The position numbers and the translations under genes were made by a program. Under the pieces are notes generated by a model. That model was not told where the DNA came from. It was given only the letters and a program-made list of their open reading frames with translations, and made no database searches. From Paenibacillus lacisoli (GTDB lineage: Bacteria > Bacillota > Bacilli > Paenibacillales > Paenibacillaceae), in NCBI RefSeq assembly GCF_030580655.1, contig NZ_JAUQTB010000017.1, positions 1 to 61,740 of the forward strand: 61,740 bases of DNA. The letters are read 5' to 3'. This document shows, piece after piece, positions 17,366 through 26,935 of this stretch. Every line of letters begins with the position of its first letter. The stretch's first letter is position 1.

Positions 17366-19111
17366 ATGAAAGGCAAAGACCCGCGGGCGGCAGACCCGAG
17401 TACCAATGTCGTTCCCATTCGTTTAGATGCATCCTTCTTTTTTGAAAGAGCTGTCCGCTCGCTGGATCGCAATCATTATGACAAGGCATTGAAATATTTT
17501 CGCAAAGCTGTGGAATATGAACCGGATAATCCGGTGAATCATTGTAATATGGCGGGTATATTATCAGAGATGGGGGATTATGAAGCCTCCAACGCCGTCT
17601 TGTCGTCCGTTCTTGAGAAGGTGGACCCTTCCATGACGGAATGTTATTTTTACATGGCTAATAACTATGCCAACATGGAGCAGTTCGAAGCCGCCGAGGA
17701 AGCGCTTGTCACGTATCTGGAAGAGGATGCGAACGGGCAGTTTCTGGAGGAGGCCGAAGAAATGATGGATCTGCTCTTCTATGAGCTGGACCGTCCGGCC
17801 AAGCTGAGCCGCATCAAGTCCAGACAGGGTGTCGTTGAGCATGACCAGGCCAGACTGCTGCTGGAAGAAGGCAAGTTTGCTCAGGCTGCAAAGCTGCTGG
17901 AGAGCATTGCGGAAGGCAGTCCCGAGATGTATGCAGCTCGTAACAACCTGGCGCTGGCCTACTACTACATGGGCCTCTTTTATAAGGCGAAGGAAACGAT
18001 TAACCGCCTGCTGGAGGATGATCCGGGCAATCTGCATGCCCTGTGCAACCTCGCCATCTTCTACCAGAACGAGGGAAACACGGAGCAGCTGCATGAGCTG
18101 GTGGAAGGACTCGCCGTTATGGTTCCGTTTCATCAGGAGCATGTCTTTAAGCTGGCTACGACCATGGGTATTCTGGGCCGACATGAAGAGGCTTACCGAC
18201 ATTTCCGCCGTCTGCTGAAGAATGAAGCTCATTCTTCTGACCCTTCGCTGTATCATTATACGGCAGCCGCTGCCAACAATACCGGCCGCTTGGATGAAGC
18301 AGCGCGGCTGTGGAAGATGGTCGAGAAGCTGGATCCGGCTTCTGAAATACCGCGCTTCTATCTGTCCCGGATGGAGCAGCTCGAGCAGGACGGCAGCGGA
18401 ATAGATATGATTAGCTATCACTACCATCTGCCGTTCGAGGAACAGTTCAAGCTGTGGGAGAAATTCGGCAGCGATATGCCGGACAGCCTGAAGAATGATC
18501 CGCTGGTGCGGTCCTCGTTCTTCTGGGCGCTGCGTCACGGTGACTACTCCACGAAGGTTCAAGTCATTAAGGCTCTCGCCATTATTGCGGACTACGAAGT
18601 GCAGGAAGCCCTGCAGTCCTTCATAGCCGATCCGCTGCAGGAGCAGGATCTGAAGAACCAGGCCGCTGCCGTGCTGGAGGAGCTGGGCATAGAGTGGCAG
18701 TTGCCCTCTTCCCAGAGCAGCATGCTGCCGCCGGCCAAGCCGCTTGTTCCCTCAGACAGCCCGGCTGCGGCTATGAACGCCAAAGCGAAGGCGGTGCTTG
18801 ATCTGGCACAGAACGGCAAGGCGAAGCGGCTTGAACCAGCCCAGCGTCAGGATCTTGAATCCATCTGGCTGGAATATCTCCGGTCAACAGAGGACGATCA
18901 GCCGATGATTCACCATGTGGAGGGCTGGGCCGCCGCTCTGGAGTATCTGACAGCCAAAATGCACGGCATCGGAGTAACTTATCAGGATGTGGCTGCCGCC
19001 TACGGTATTTCGGTATCCACGGTCAGCCGCTATGCACGGCAGATGGATGCCGTCTGCAATATCAAACAGAGATCACAGCAGATGCTCCCGTCCTTTAACG
19101 AACACCTGTAA
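17366..19111 (+). CDS. TPR-repeat protein with C-terminal helix-turn-helix (YvcD-like)
   Basis: The protein has 581 residues from ATG 17366. Several tetratricopeptide repeats are visible from ~residue 30 to 350, for example NHYDKALKYFRKAVEYEPDN and AARNNLALAYYYMGLFYKAK. The last ~50 residues contain a helix-turn-helix-like segment, VTYQDVAAAYGISVSTVSRY. AAGGAGGTG lies at 17346-17354; TTG 17357 is too close to it, so ATG 17366 is chosen. The position before trxB matches B. subtilis yvcD, whose function is not established. The TPR plus HTH layout suggests a protein-binding scaffold that may also contact nucleic acid. Confidence 0.82.
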   Translation: MKGKDPRAADPSTNVVPIRLDASFFFERAVRSLDRNHYDKALKYFRKAVEYEPDNPVNHCNMAGILSEMGDYEASNAVLSSVLEKVDPSMTECYFYMANNYANMEQFEAAEEALVTYLEEDANGQFLEEAEEMMDLLFYELDRPAKLSRIKSRQGVVEHDQARLLLEEGKFAQAAKLLESIAEGSPEMYAARNNLALAYYYMGLFYKAKETINRLLEDDPGNLHALCNLAIFYQNEGNTEQLHELVEGLAVMVPFHQEHVFKLATTMGILGRHEEAYRHFRRLLKNEAHSSDPSLYHYTAAAANNTGRLDEAARLWKMVEKLDPASEIPRFYLSRMEQLEQDGSGIDMISYHYHLPFEEQFKLWEKFGSDMPDSLKNDPLVRSSFFWALRHGDYSTKVQVIKALAIIADYEVQEALQSFIADPLQEQDLKNQAAAVLEELGIEWQLPSSQSSMLPPAKPLVPSDSPAAAMNAKAKAVLDLAQNGKAKRLEPAQRQDLESIWLEYLRSTEDDQPMIHHVEGWAAALEYLTAKMHGIGVTYQDVAAAYGISVSTVSRYARQMDAVCNIKQRSQQMLPSFNEHL

Positions 19112-19142
19112 TTACCACCCCAATTCCCGAGGAGGTTATACT

Positions 19143-20096
19143 ATGCACAAATCCATTATTATCGGCACAGGACCTGCAGGATTGACCGCAGCGATTTATC
19201 TGGCGCGCGCCAACATGAATCCGCTCATTATTGAAGGGATGGAGCCGGGCGGCCAGCTGACGACAACAACAGAGGTTGAGAACTTCCCAGGCTTCCCACA
19301 GGGCATTATGGGACCGGAACTGATGGACAACATGCGAAAGCAGGCAGAACGCTTCGGAGCCGAATTCAAGAGCGGCTGGGTAGAGAGCGTGGATTTCAGC
19401 AAGCGTCCCTTCAAGGTGAAAGTAGAGGGAATGGGTGAATTGGAGGCAGAGACCGTCATTATTTCCACGGGAGCATCTGCCCGTTATCTCGGCATTCCGG
19501 GTGAACAGGATAATGTGGGCCGCGGGGTCAGTACCTGCGCCACTTGTGACGGATTCTTTTTCCGCGGCAAGAAGATTGTGGTGGTTGGTGGCGGTGACTC
19601 CGCGATGGAGGAAGCGAGCTTCCTGACCCGCTTCGGCTCCAGTGTGACACTGGTTCACCGTCGCGAGGAGCTGCGCGCATCCAAAATCATGCAGGACCGT
19701 GCACGGAGCAATGAAAAAGTGCTATGGGCACTAAACCGCACACCGCTGGAAGTAGTGCCGAGCGAGAACGGCGTTAAAGGCTTGAAGGTTCTTAATAATG
19801 AAAGTGGCCAGGAAGAGATAATTGAGGCGGACGGCGTGTTTATCGCAATCGGGCATACGCCGAACACCGGTTTCCTGAACGGCCAGATTACGACGGATGC
19901 CAATGGCTACATTATGGTGAAGCCAGGCACGTCGGAGACGAATATTCCGGGTGTATTTGCCTGCGGTGATGTACAAGATACCCGTTATCGCCAAGCGATT
20001 ACGGCAGCCGGCTCCGGCTGTATGGCAGCTATGGACTGCGAGAAGTTCCTTGAGGGCAGCGCGGTCCACGACTGGAGCGAATCCCTGGATAAGTGA
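19143..20096 (+). CDS. trxB: Thioredoxin reductase
   Basis: TrxB passes electrons from NADPH through FAD to thioredoxin. It has 317 residues with the FAD-binding GTGPAGLTAAIYLARA at the N-terminus, the redox-active CATC at about residue 136 (CATCDGFF), the NADPH site VVVGGGDSAMEEA and the C-terminal GVFACGDVQD. GGAGGTT precedes ATG 19143; longer in-frame readings run back into the previous gene. A terminator follows, separating it from glcK. Confidence 0.97.
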   Translation: MHKSIIIGTGPAGLTAAIYLARANMNPLIIEGMEPGGQLTTTTEVENFPGFPQGIMGPELMDNMRKQAERFGAEFKSGWVESVDFSKRPFKVKVEGMGELEAETVIISTGASARYLGIPGEQDNVGRGVSTCATCDGFFFRGKKIVVVGGGDSAMEEASFLTRFGSSVTLVHRREELRASKIMQDRARSNEKVLWALNRTPLEVVPSENGVKGLKVLNNESGQEEIIEADGVFIAIGHTPNTGFLNGQITTDANGYIMVKPGTSETNIPGVFACGDVQDTRYRQAITAAGSGCMAAMDCEKFLEGSAVHDWSESLDK

Positions 20097-20127
20097 TGAT
20101 CGCAACCGAAGATCATTGAGGCATAGA

Positions 20128-20150
20128 AGAAGCCTGCGGGCTTCTTTTTT
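20128..20150 (+). terminator. Terminator after trxB
   Basis: AGAAGCC-TGCG-GGCTTCT is followed by TTTTT. Confidence 0.9.
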
Positions 20151-20266
20151 GCTGGTAAGAGGGTCGGGAATAGGGCGGCGGCCAATGCTTGTAATAGCGG
20201 ATAACTGCACCGTAAGAAGTCAGTGAGAGCTTCTGGCATAGGGGGATGTAAGCGGGTCCCTTTTCC

Positions 20267-20295
20267 TTGACCATGACGTATGGTTCAATTATAGT
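20267..20295 (+). promoter_or_regulatory. Sigma-A promoter of the glcK-rapZ-yvcK-whiA operon
   Basis: TTGACC and TATAGT are separated by exactly 17 bases, ~46 bases before glcK, and follow the trxB terminator. A near-consensus match. Confidence 0.65.
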
Positions 20296-20341
20296 GGGTA
20301 CGTAGAGCAAACATTTTCGATAAAAAAAGGTGGCTTGTAAC

Positions 20342-21295
20342 ATGTCTGAAAGCATCTACGTTGGTGTGGATTTGGGTGGTACCACGATCAAGGTCGGGAT
20401 ATGCAACGAGAAAGGGCAGCTTCTCGAGAAATATGAAGGAGCGACCGAGGTCGAAAAAGGTGTCGATACGGTCATTGCAAATATTGAGAAGTACGTTCGT
20501 CATATCGTCGAGCAGTCCTCATACAGCTGGGATCAGCTGGCTGGCGTTGGCGCGGGTCTGGCCGGGTTTACGAATGTGAAAGAGGGTATCATTATCCTCG
20601 CCCCTAACATAGGCTTTCGCAATGTCCCGATGCGTGCCCTGCTGGAAGAACGCCTCGGCAAGCCTGTCAAAATTGATAACGACGCCAATGTGGCGGCTCT
20701 GGGTGAAGCGTGGTCCGGAGCAGGCAAGGGCATCGACAACTGTGTGTGCTATACACTGGGAACCGGTGTAGGCGGAGGCATCATCATCAACGGTAAAATC
20801 TATCAGGGCTTCTCCGGCATGGCCGGTGAGCTTGGACATATAAGTGTAGTACCGGATCTTGAAGCGATTCAATGCGGATGCGGTAAAATGGGCTGTCTGG
20901 AGACCGTATCATCGGCAACCGGAATCATCCGGATGGCGAACGATGCAGTAGAACGCGGAGATCGGACTTCATTGGCATTAGTTGAAGGTAAAATTATGGC
21001 CAAGGATGTATTTGACGCGGCGAAGAGTGGCGACGAAGTGGCGCTTCGAATTGTTAACAGAGCTTCCTACTATCTGGGTAAATCCATGGCTGCGGTAGCG
21101 GCTGTGCTGAATCCGGAGCGTTTTATCGTCGGCGGCGGTGTATCCAAGGCTGGAGATATCCTTTTCGAGGAAGTGCGTCAAGTATTTGCAAAGCTTACAC
21201 CTGAACCGCTGCAGGCGGGTGTACAGATTATACCTGCGGAGCTGGGCAACGATGCCGGCATTGTCGGTGCAGCCGGTCTGCTGCTTCGGTCCTAG
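20342..21295 (+). CDS. glcK: Glucokinase, ROK family
   Basis: GlcK phosphorylates cytoplasmic glucose. The 317-residue protein has the ATP-binding motif VGVDLGGTTIKVGI, the sugar-binding NDANVAALGEAW with catalytic Asp, the GELGH motif and the ROK zinc site CGCGKMGCLE. AAAAGGTGG precedes ATG 20342. It takes a place in this cluster where B. subtilis has yvcI, and probably shares a transcript with rapZ. The product glucose-6-phosphate feeds the glycolytic operon at 28-35 kb. Confidence 0.93.
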   Translation: MSESIYVGVDLGGTTIKVGICNEKGQLLEKYEGATEVEKGVDTVIANIEKYVRHIVEQSSYSWDQLAGVGAGLAGFTNVKEGIIILAPNIGFRNVPMRALLEERLGKPVKIDNDANVAALGEAWSGAGKGIDNCVCYTLGTGVGGGIIINGKIYQGFSGMAGELGHISVVPDLEAIQCGCGKMGCLETVSSATGIIRMANDAVERGDRTSLALVEGKIMAKDVFDAAKSGDEVALRIVNRASYYLGKSMAAVAAVLNPERFIVGGGVSKAGDILFEEVRQVFAKLTPEPLQAGVQIIPAELGNDAGIVGAAGLLLRS

Positions 21296-21346
21296 GGATT
21301 CGGTATCAGATCAAGCATCGAACTTATGACTGGGGAGGGAAAGTCC

Positions 21347-22246
21347 ATGCTTGAAAGCAATATATCGCAGACGCCGGGCGCAACGCTCATCATTATTACG
21401 GGGATGTCCGGGGCAGGCAAAACACTTGCTGTGCAAAGTCTCGAGGATCTTGGCTTTTTTTGTGTCGATAACCTGCCGCCGGTGCTCATTCCCAAGTTTG
21501 CGGAGCTGATTGAGCAGTCGAAGGGTAAAATTGCAAAGGTGGCGCTGGTCATTGACCTGCGCGGACGCGAATTTTTTACGGCCTTATCTGAATCATTAAG
21601 CTATATCAAACATCATTTTACCATTCATTCCGAAATTTTATTCCTGGATGCGACCGACAGCGTGCTCGTCCAGCGCTATAAGGAGAGCCGCCGGCGTCAT
21701 CCGCTTGCACCGGAGGGCATGCCGCTGGACGGTATCCGTCTGGAACGCAAAATGCTGGAGGAGCTGAAGAATTCAGCGACCCAGGTGATTGATACAAGCA
21801 TGCTGAAGCCGGCTGTACTGAAGGAGCGGATCATTTCCCGCTTCTCCCATCTGGAAAGCAGCCTTCTGTCTGTCAATATTACCTCCTTCGGCTTCAAGTA
21901 CGGAATCCCGATTGATGGAGATTTGATCTTTGACGTACGTTTCCTGCCAAATCCGCATTATGTGGATCATCTTCGTCCAAACACCGGTCAAGATAGTGAT
22001 GTATATGATTATGTTATGAAGTGGCCGGAGACCCAGACCTTCCTGACCAAGCTGCTGGATATGCTGCATTTTCTGATTCCGCAGTACCGGAATGAAGGGA
22101 AGAGCCAGGTTATTATCGGGATCGGCTGCACGGGCGGCAAGCACCGTTCGGTAGCGATTGCCGAGTATCTGGGCAAAATGCTGGGGGCCAGTGAGACGGA
22201 ATCGGTAACCGTGAGCCACCGGGATGCGGACCGCGACCGGCATTAA
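21347..22246 (+). CDS. rapZ: RNase adapter/nucleotide-binding protein RapZ (YvcJ)
   Basis: A 299-residue P-loop protein: [21 protein letters not shown] near the start and the C-terminal motif [15 protein letters not shown]. In enterobacteria RapZ guides RNase E to the small RNA GlmZ; in Bacillus the homologue YvcJ binds nucleotides and affects competence, with a less clear molecular target. ATG 21347 is chosen because GGGGAGGG lies 8-15 bases before it and inside the longer reading from 21326. The conserved order rapZ-yvcK-whiA is kept. Confidence 0.93.
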   Translation: MLESNISQTPGATLIIITGMSGAGKTLAVQSLEDLGFFCVDNLPPVLIPKFAELIEQSKGKIAKVALVIDLRGREFFTALSESLSYIKHHFTIHSEILFLDATDSVLVQRYKESRRRHPLAPEGMPLDGIRLERKMLEELKNSATQVIDTSMLKPAVLKERIISRFSHLESSLLSVNITSFGFKYGIPIDGDLIFDVRFLPNPHYVDHLRPNTGQDSDVYDYVMKWPETQTFLTKLLDMLHFLIPQYRNEGKSQVIIGIGCTGGKHRSVAIAEYLGKMLGASETESVTVSHRDADRDRH

Positions 22247-22267
22247 GAGAAAGTGAAGTGATGAAAC

Positions 22268-23248
22268 GTGGCGGTGCAACAAAGAGAACGTCCGCGTATT
22301 GTAGTAATGGGCGGAGGCACGGGGCTGTCCGTCATGCTGCGGGGCTTGAAGCAGAAACCGCTGGATATCACGGCCATTGTTACGGTAGCTGACGATGGAG
22401 GCAGTTCCGGCATTCTGCGCAATGAACTGCAGATGCCGCCGCCAGGCGATATCCGCAACGTGCTGACCGCACTGGCGGATGTCGAGCCGCTGCTGTCCGA
22501 TATGCTGAAGTACCGTTTCAGCACAGGCTCCGGCCTGGCCGGACACAGTCTGGGTAACTTGATTTTGGCTGCAATGACGGATATTTCTGGGGATTTCGTC
22601 ACCGCGGTACGGGAGCTGAGCCGGGTCTTCGCCGTACGGGGACAGGTGCTTCCGGCTGCTGGTGAAGGAGTCACCCTGCATGCAGAGATGAGCGATGGAA
22701 CGATCGTAAGCGGCGAGTCCAAGATTACCGCCGTTCGCGGGCGCATCAAACGCGTGTTCCTTGAACCGGCTCACGTGGAGCCGTTGCCTGAGGCTGTTGA
22801 GGCTATTCAGCAGGCAGATGCCATTCTGATCGGCCCGGGAAGCTTGTATACAAGCATTTTGCCGAACCTGCTGGTTCCGCAGTTGGCAGAGGCCGTCCTT
22901 GCATCGGATGCTATTAAGATGTTCGTGTGCAACGTTATGACACAGCCGGGCGAGACCGACCATTATTCTGTGGGCGATCACCTTCAGGCCATTACCGAGC
23001 ACGTCGGCCACTCCCTGTTTGATTATGTCATCGTGAATAACGGTGAAATTCCGAATCAGGTTATCCGCAAATATGCGGAGAAGGGCGCGAAGCCGGTAAG
23101 ACTGGATATGGATGAACTAACCGAGCAGGGTTATAAGGTCATTGCCGACACACTGGTGCTGTTCCGGACCTACCTGCGGCATGATGCTGATAAGCTCAGC
23201 CAGCATATTTATCAGCTGGTGCAGAACTGGATTTTAAGAAAGAGGTGA
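22268..23248 (+). CDS. YvcK/CofD-like gluconeogenesis factor
   Basis: The YvcK family (326 residues here) binds UDP-sugars and is needed for growth on gluconeogenic substrates and for cell-shape control in Bacillus. The N-terminus has [17 protein letters not shown], then ADDGGSSG and PPPGDIRN, and later the [10 protein letters not shown] motif, all typical of the CofD-like fold. The start is GTG 22268 (GTG 22274 is possible), behind a weak ribosome binding site. The end overlaps the whiA ribosome binding site. Confidence 0.93.
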   Translation: MAVQQRERPRIVVMGGGTGLSVMLRGLKQKPLDITAIVTVADDGGSSGILRNELQMPPPGDIRNVLTALADVEPLLSDMLKYRFSTGSGLAGHSLGNLILAAMTDISGDFVTAVRELSRVFAVRGQVLPAAGEGVTLHAEMSDGTIVSGESKITAVRGRIKRVFLEPAHVEPLPEAVEAIQQADAILIGPGSLYTSILPNLLVPQLAEAVLASDAIKMFVCNVMTQPGETDHYSVGDHLQAITEHVGHSLFDYVIVNNGEIPNQVIRKYAEKGAKPVRLDMDELTEQGYKVIADTLVLFRTYLRHDADKLSQHIYQLVQNWILRKR

Positions 23249-23253
23249 GTCCC

Positions 23254-24198
23254 TTGTCGTTTGCGGCACAGACTAAAAAAGAACTGACGATGATCGAGAG
23301 CGAGCCCTGCTGCGAGAAGGCGGAGCTGTCTGCTCTGATCCGTATGCTCGGTTCGGTTCAGCTGTCGAACAAGAAGGTTATTTTGGACATATCCACAGAG
23401 AATGCCGCGATTGCAAGAAGGATCTACACCTTGATTAAGAAACACTTCCAGGTGCATACCGAGCTGCTCGTACGAAAAAAGATGCGTCTGAAAAAAAACA
23501 ATGTCTATATCGTACGGATTCCAACCCGGGTGCAGGAAATTCTCAAAGACCTGTACATTGTATCGGAAGGTTTTTTGTTTAATGACGGGATTAATCAAGA
23601 GATTGTAAGGAAAAACTGTTGCAAGCGGGCTTATCTGCGTGGGGCATTTATGGCTGGTGGTTCGGTGAATAACCCGGAAGGCTCATCTTATCATCTCGAG
23701 ATTGCTTCGATGTATGAAGAGCACTGCCAGGCCTTGGTTGAGCTCGCTAACGAGTTCAATCTGAATGCACGCTGTATCGAGCGCAAAAAGGGTTTTATTC
23801 TGTATATGAAGGAAGGCGAGAAGATCATCGAGCTGCTCAGTATTATCGGTGCACATCAGGCTTTGTTCAAGTTTGAGGATGTGCGGATTATGCGGGATAT
23901 GCGGAATTCGGTGAACCGGATCGTCAACTGTGAAACGGCGAACCTGAACAAAACGATTGGTGCAGCAGTAAGACAGATCGAGAATATTAAGCTGCTTCAG
24001 CGGGAAGTAGGCCTGGAGACTCTGCCTGACAAGCTTCGGGAGGTTGCCGAGGTACGTCTTGCACATCCGGACATGAATCTTAAGGAAGTTGGCGAGCTGC
24101 TCAAGGGAACGGTCAGCAAGTCCGGTGTGAATCACCGGCTGCGCAAGATCGATGAGCTGGCTGATAAGATCCGCTCCGAGAATGGGGTTATTTCCTGA
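23254..24198 (+). CDS. whiA: DNA-binding protein WhiA
   Basis: WhiA links a degenerate LAGLIDADG homing-endonuclease fold (N-terminal ~200 residues) with a C-terminal helix-turn-helix ([20 protein letters not shown]), and influences cell division and sporulation-type regulation in Gram-positive bacteria. It has 314 residues. TTG 23254 gives the conserved N-terminus [11 protein letters not shown] and lies five bases after AGAGGTGAG; the GTG at 23245 is part of that ribosome binding region. Third member of the conserved rapZ-yvcK-whiA trio. Confidence 0.93.
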   Translation: MSFAAQTKKELTMIESEPCCEKAELSALIRMLGSVQLSNKKVILDISTENAAIARRIYTLIKKHFQVHTELLVRKKMRLKKNNVYIVRIPTRVQEILKDLYIVSEGFLFNDGINQEIVRKNCCKRAYLRGAFMAGGSVNNPEGSSYHLEIASMYEEHCQALVELANEFNLNARCIERKKGFILYMKEGEKIIELLSIIGAHQALFKFEDVRIMRDMRNSVNRIVNCETANLNKTIGAAVRQIENIKLLQREVGLETLPDKLREVAEVRLAHPDMNLKEVGELLKGTVSKSGVNHRLRKIDELADKIRSENGVIS

Positions 24199-24259
24199 TC
24201 ATCGGGGGCCTGATACCGAACGGGACGGGATGTTTACTTTTTTCTTCTAGTTTCCGTCA

Positions 24260-24276
24260 TGGTATAATGGTATAAT
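24260..24276 (+). promoter_or_regulatory. Tandem extended -10 elements before the HPr-like gene
   Basis: TGGTATAATGGTATAAT contains two overlapping TGN-TATAAT extended -10 boxes, eight bases apart, ~60 bases before the gene. No good -35 box is seen at 17 bases from either. Confidence 0.5.
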
Positions 24277-24334
24277 GTGATAAATAAAATGTGTAAAGAA
24301 TGTCCAGATTTCTGAAGAGGGGGTAATCTATTTC

Positions 24335-24604
24335 ATGACAAAGCACCCGGTAGTTGTCCGTTTGAAGACGGGCCTGCATGCCAGACCTGCAGCCTTGTTC
24401 GTTCAGGAAGCCAATAAGTACTCTTCTGAAGTATTTGTAGAGAAGGACGACAAGAAAGTAAATGCGAAAAGCATCATGGGCATTATGAGCCTTGCTATCA
24501 GTTCCGGTACGGAAATCCAGATCAGTGCTGAAGGCGCGGATGCCGAACAGGCTGTAAACGCTTTAGTGAGCCTGGTTAGCAAAGAGGAACTCGAAAACCA
24601 ATAA
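24335..24604 (+). CDS. HPr-family phosphocarrier at the crh position
   Basis: An 89-residue HPr-family protein. Ser46 is present in the context KSIMG, the site phosphorylated by HprK. Unlike B. subtilis Crh, which has Gln15, residue 15 here is His (GLHARPA), so the protein keeps the site for phosphorylation by PTS enzyme I. By gene order (after whiA) it is the crh locus; by sequence it could work as HPr, as a Crh-like corepressor of CcpA, or both. Enzyme I is not in the window. GAGGGGG precedes ATG 24335, and a terminator follows. Confidence 0.9.
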   Translation: MTKHPVVVRLKTGLHARPAALFVQEANKYSSEVFVEKDDKKVNAKSIMGIMSLAISSGTEIQISAEGADAEQAVNALVSLVSKEELENQ

Positions 24605-24629
24605 ACAGCTGGTCTGCAGCAATACAGAA

Positions 24630-24652
24630 AAGTCCCTTCGGGGGCTTTTTTT
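24630..24652 (+). terminator. Terminator after the HPr-like gene
   Basis: AGTCCC-TTCG-GGGGCT followed by TTTTTTT; stable UUCG loop. Confidence 0.9.
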
Positions 24653-24760
24653 GGTTTGCCGAAAATTTAGATCATTAGGCATTCGCTCTGCAACCTTTTG
24701 GATAACCTCCCGTCTAGTAAGTACAAACTGATAACAATCAAGTCTAGGGAGGCCAAGGGT

Positions 24761-25525
24761 ATGAACAGAATGAGCAGAATGGCAGGAACAATACTGGTCG
24801 CAGGAACACTGCTTGTGGGAGGAACGGGAGTATCTGCACTGCTGGGCGGAACACCGGCTTACGCTGCAGAGCTGCAGGATGTACAACGTAATGTAATCAG
24901 CGTTTCAGGCAAGGGTGAGCTGAAGGTGAAGCCGGATATTGCATATCTGTCGATCGGCGTGCAGGCACAGGCGGAAACCGCAGCATCAGCACAAAAAGCG
25001 GTAGCGGCGAAGATGGCCAAAATTAATGACGCACTGAAAAATACATGGAAAATTTCTGGTGATGACATTCGGACGGATCAATTCTACGTACAGCCCAACT
25101 ACACTTACAATGAGAAAGAAGGACAAAAGCTGAAGAGCTACACGGCCTACCACTCTCTGAGCGTGAATTACCGGGATCTAACCAAAGTGGGCCAGCTGCT
25201 GGATGCCGTCTCTGCTGCGGGTGCCAACAGTATTGGTAACGTAAAATTCTCTGTAGAGAACCCGGACCAGTACGAAGAGCAGGTCATTGCCAAAGCGATG
25301 GCGAATGCGGATATGAAAGCGGGCGCAATCGCTAAGGCGGCGAAACGCCAGTTAGGCATTGTGCTGAATGTGGATATGGGCAGCGCAGCAGTGCCTATTA
25401 CTATGAGTGAGGCTAACATGAAAATGAGTTATGATACGGCCAGCTCCGCAGGCAGTGCGACACAGGCTCAGCCCGGTCAGGTCATCATCAGCACCTTGCT
25501 TAATGTTCAATATGAAATGAAATAA
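24761..25525 (+). CDS. Secreted SIMPL-domain (DUF541) protein
   Basis: A 254-residue protein with a signal peptide (RMAGTILVAGTLLVGG, cleavage likely after AYA near residue 35) followed by one SIMPL/DUF541 domain: NVISVSGKGELKVKPDIAYL at the start of the mature part and a repeated beta-alpha pattern to the C-terminus. Relatives such as YggE are extracytoplasmic proteins of unclear function linked with oxidative-stress protection. ATG 24761 has GGGAGG upstream; earlier in-frame starts would bury the signal peptide. It stands alone between two terminators. Confidence 0.85.
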   Translation: MNRMSRMAGTILVAGTLLVGGTGVSALLGGTPAYAAELQDVQRNVISVSGKGELKVKPDIAYLSIGVQAQAETAASAQKAVAAKMAKINDALKNTWKISGDDIRTDQFYVQPNYTYNEKEGQKLKSYTAYHSLSVNYRDLTKVGQLLDAVSAAGANSIGNVKFSVENPDQYEEQVIAKAMANADMKAGAIAKAAKRQLGIVLNVDMGSAAVPITMSEANMKMSYDTASSAGSATQAQPGQVIISTLLNVQYEMK

Positions 25526-25540
25526 GCTGGATGAAGAGAA

Positions 25541-25568
25541 GTGTTCCGGAGGGCCGGAGCGCTTTTTT
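25541..25568 (+). terminator. Terminator after the SIMPL gene
   Basis: A nine-pair stem GTGTTCCGG / CCGGAGCGC (two G-T pairs) with a 4-base loop is followed by TTTTTT. Confidence 0.82.
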
Positions 25569-25793
25569 GTATCCCTTGATATAGCAAAAAAACTCAGCAA
25601 GCCGGCAATCCACCAAGCAATCAGCAGAGAGAAAATGGTTTAAGAATTGTCATAGGATCCCTGAAGAGGGTATCAATATTGTCAGCGGTTTGTTAATCAT
25701 GACCGGATAAGAGTCTGTATAATTAGAACATGTGAGTACTAAGCGAAATTATCATTTAATATAATGCTTCCAGCCCAAAGGAGAGTTGAATTC

Positions 25794-26882
25794 ATGAGAA
25801 CATCAATGAAAAAGATCAGCACGGCCGTCCTCGCAGCCAGCGTTTTAACTACAGGATTCGGATTTTTAGAAAGTACACCTGCTTTCGCAGCGGCTGTACA
25901 ACAGAGTGTGAAGCAGACACCAGTATCCCTATCATGGAACGGCAAGAAGCTGCAGGGTCAGGGGCTGCTGATTAACGGGACAACCTACATTCCGGTTACT
26001 GCACTGCGTGACGGACTCGGATGGAGACTGACTTATAATGCTGCAGAGAAATCCTACAATTTGGATGCAGGCAATCAGCAGTTGAGCTTGGATTACGGTG
26101 GATTGTTTATTAACCAATTTTATCTCAAAGAGTACGAGAGCAAGAATGTTAACGGCAGACTTTACGTTCCATTCGGTGCATTGAGAGATTACCTGGGGGT
26201 GCAGGGAAGCTGGAATGCGGCCCAAAAATCGCTGGCGATGTCTCCGTCCGTACAGAATGACATTCAAATCAAGCCGGCTCAGATCAAACAAAATGCCAAG
26301 AATGGTACGATCGAGCTTAATTACCCGCAGGTGAGCGGATTGACCTCTCCGGAGGCGGAGAAAAAAATCAATGATGCATTAAAGAAGCATGCAGAGAACG
26401 TGGCCGCCGATGCCCGCAAGCAGCTTGCGGAAGCAGGAGCACCCCGGGACGGCATGACTTATGATTTTGAGAGCATGTATCTGGTGACCTACAATAAGAA
26501 TGGTGTGCTGAGCCTGCTGATGGAGGACTATGGTTTTACTGGCGGAGCTCATGGGATGACCTACCGTCAGGGTTATACATTTAACCTTAAAGACGGTTCC
26601 CAAATGAAACTGACCGATGTGATCGGTTCTTCACCAGCCACAATGGCTCTGCTGAACAAAGAAATTACCCTGCAATTCAAAAAAGGGGAGTATGCCGATC
26701 TAAACTTCGGAGAGTTCACGAAGCTCGATGCGGACCCGGATTTCTATGTTAACAACAACGGAATCGTGCTGTTCTTCCAGCTGTACGAATACACGCCATA
26801 CGCAGCGGGTTTCCCTGAGTTCCCGTTCCAATTCAGCAGTGTGCTGCCAAAGGGCACGAAGCCATTCCCTGGGCTGCAGTAA
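25794..26882 (+). CDS. Secreted protein with copper-amine-oxidase-like N domain and DUF4163/DUF3298 domain
   Basis: A 362-residue protein with a signal peptide (KISTAVLAASVLTTGFGF..., cleavage near AFA). Residues ~40-140 hold two stalk-domain repeats, with INGTTYIPVTALRDGLGWRL and GRLYVPFGALRDYLG. The C-terminal half reads like DUF4163-DUF3298 (PdaC/RsiV-type), with FTGGAHGMTYRQGYTFNLKD and DLNFGEFTKL. The module pair is frequent in Paenibacillus cell-wall proteins; the ligand is unknown. AAAGGAG lies nine bases before ATG 25794. Converges on clpP across a shared terminator. Confidence 0.85.
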   Translation: MRTSMKKISTAVLAASVLTTGFGFLESTPAFAAAVQQSVKQTPVSLSWNGKKLQGQGLLINGTTYIPVTALRDGLGWRLTYNAAEKSYNLDAGNQQLSLDYGGLFINQFYLKEYESKNVNGRLYVPFGALRDYLGVQGSWNAAQKSLAMSPSVQNDIQIKPAQIKQNAKNGTIELNYPQVSGLTSPEAEKKINDALKKHAENVAADARKQLAEAGAPRDGMTYDFESMYLVTYNKNGVLSLLMEDYGFTGGAHGMTYRQGYTFNLKDGSQMKLTDVIGSSPATMALLNKEITLQFKKGEYADLNFGEFTKLDADPDFYVNNNGIVLFFQLYEYTPYAAGFPEFPFQFSSVLPKGTKPFPGLQ

Positions 26883-26890
26883 AACAAAAT

Positions 26891-26923
26891 AAAAAGCCGA
26901 ATCGCTAAGCGATTCGGCTTTTT
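26891..26923. terminator. Bidirectional terminator between the DUF3298 gene and clpP
   Basis: The perfect stem AAAAAGCCGAATCGC / GCGATTCGGCTTTTT gives a T-run on both strands. Confidence 0.92.
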
Positions 26924-26935
26924 GTCTTTCAGCAA

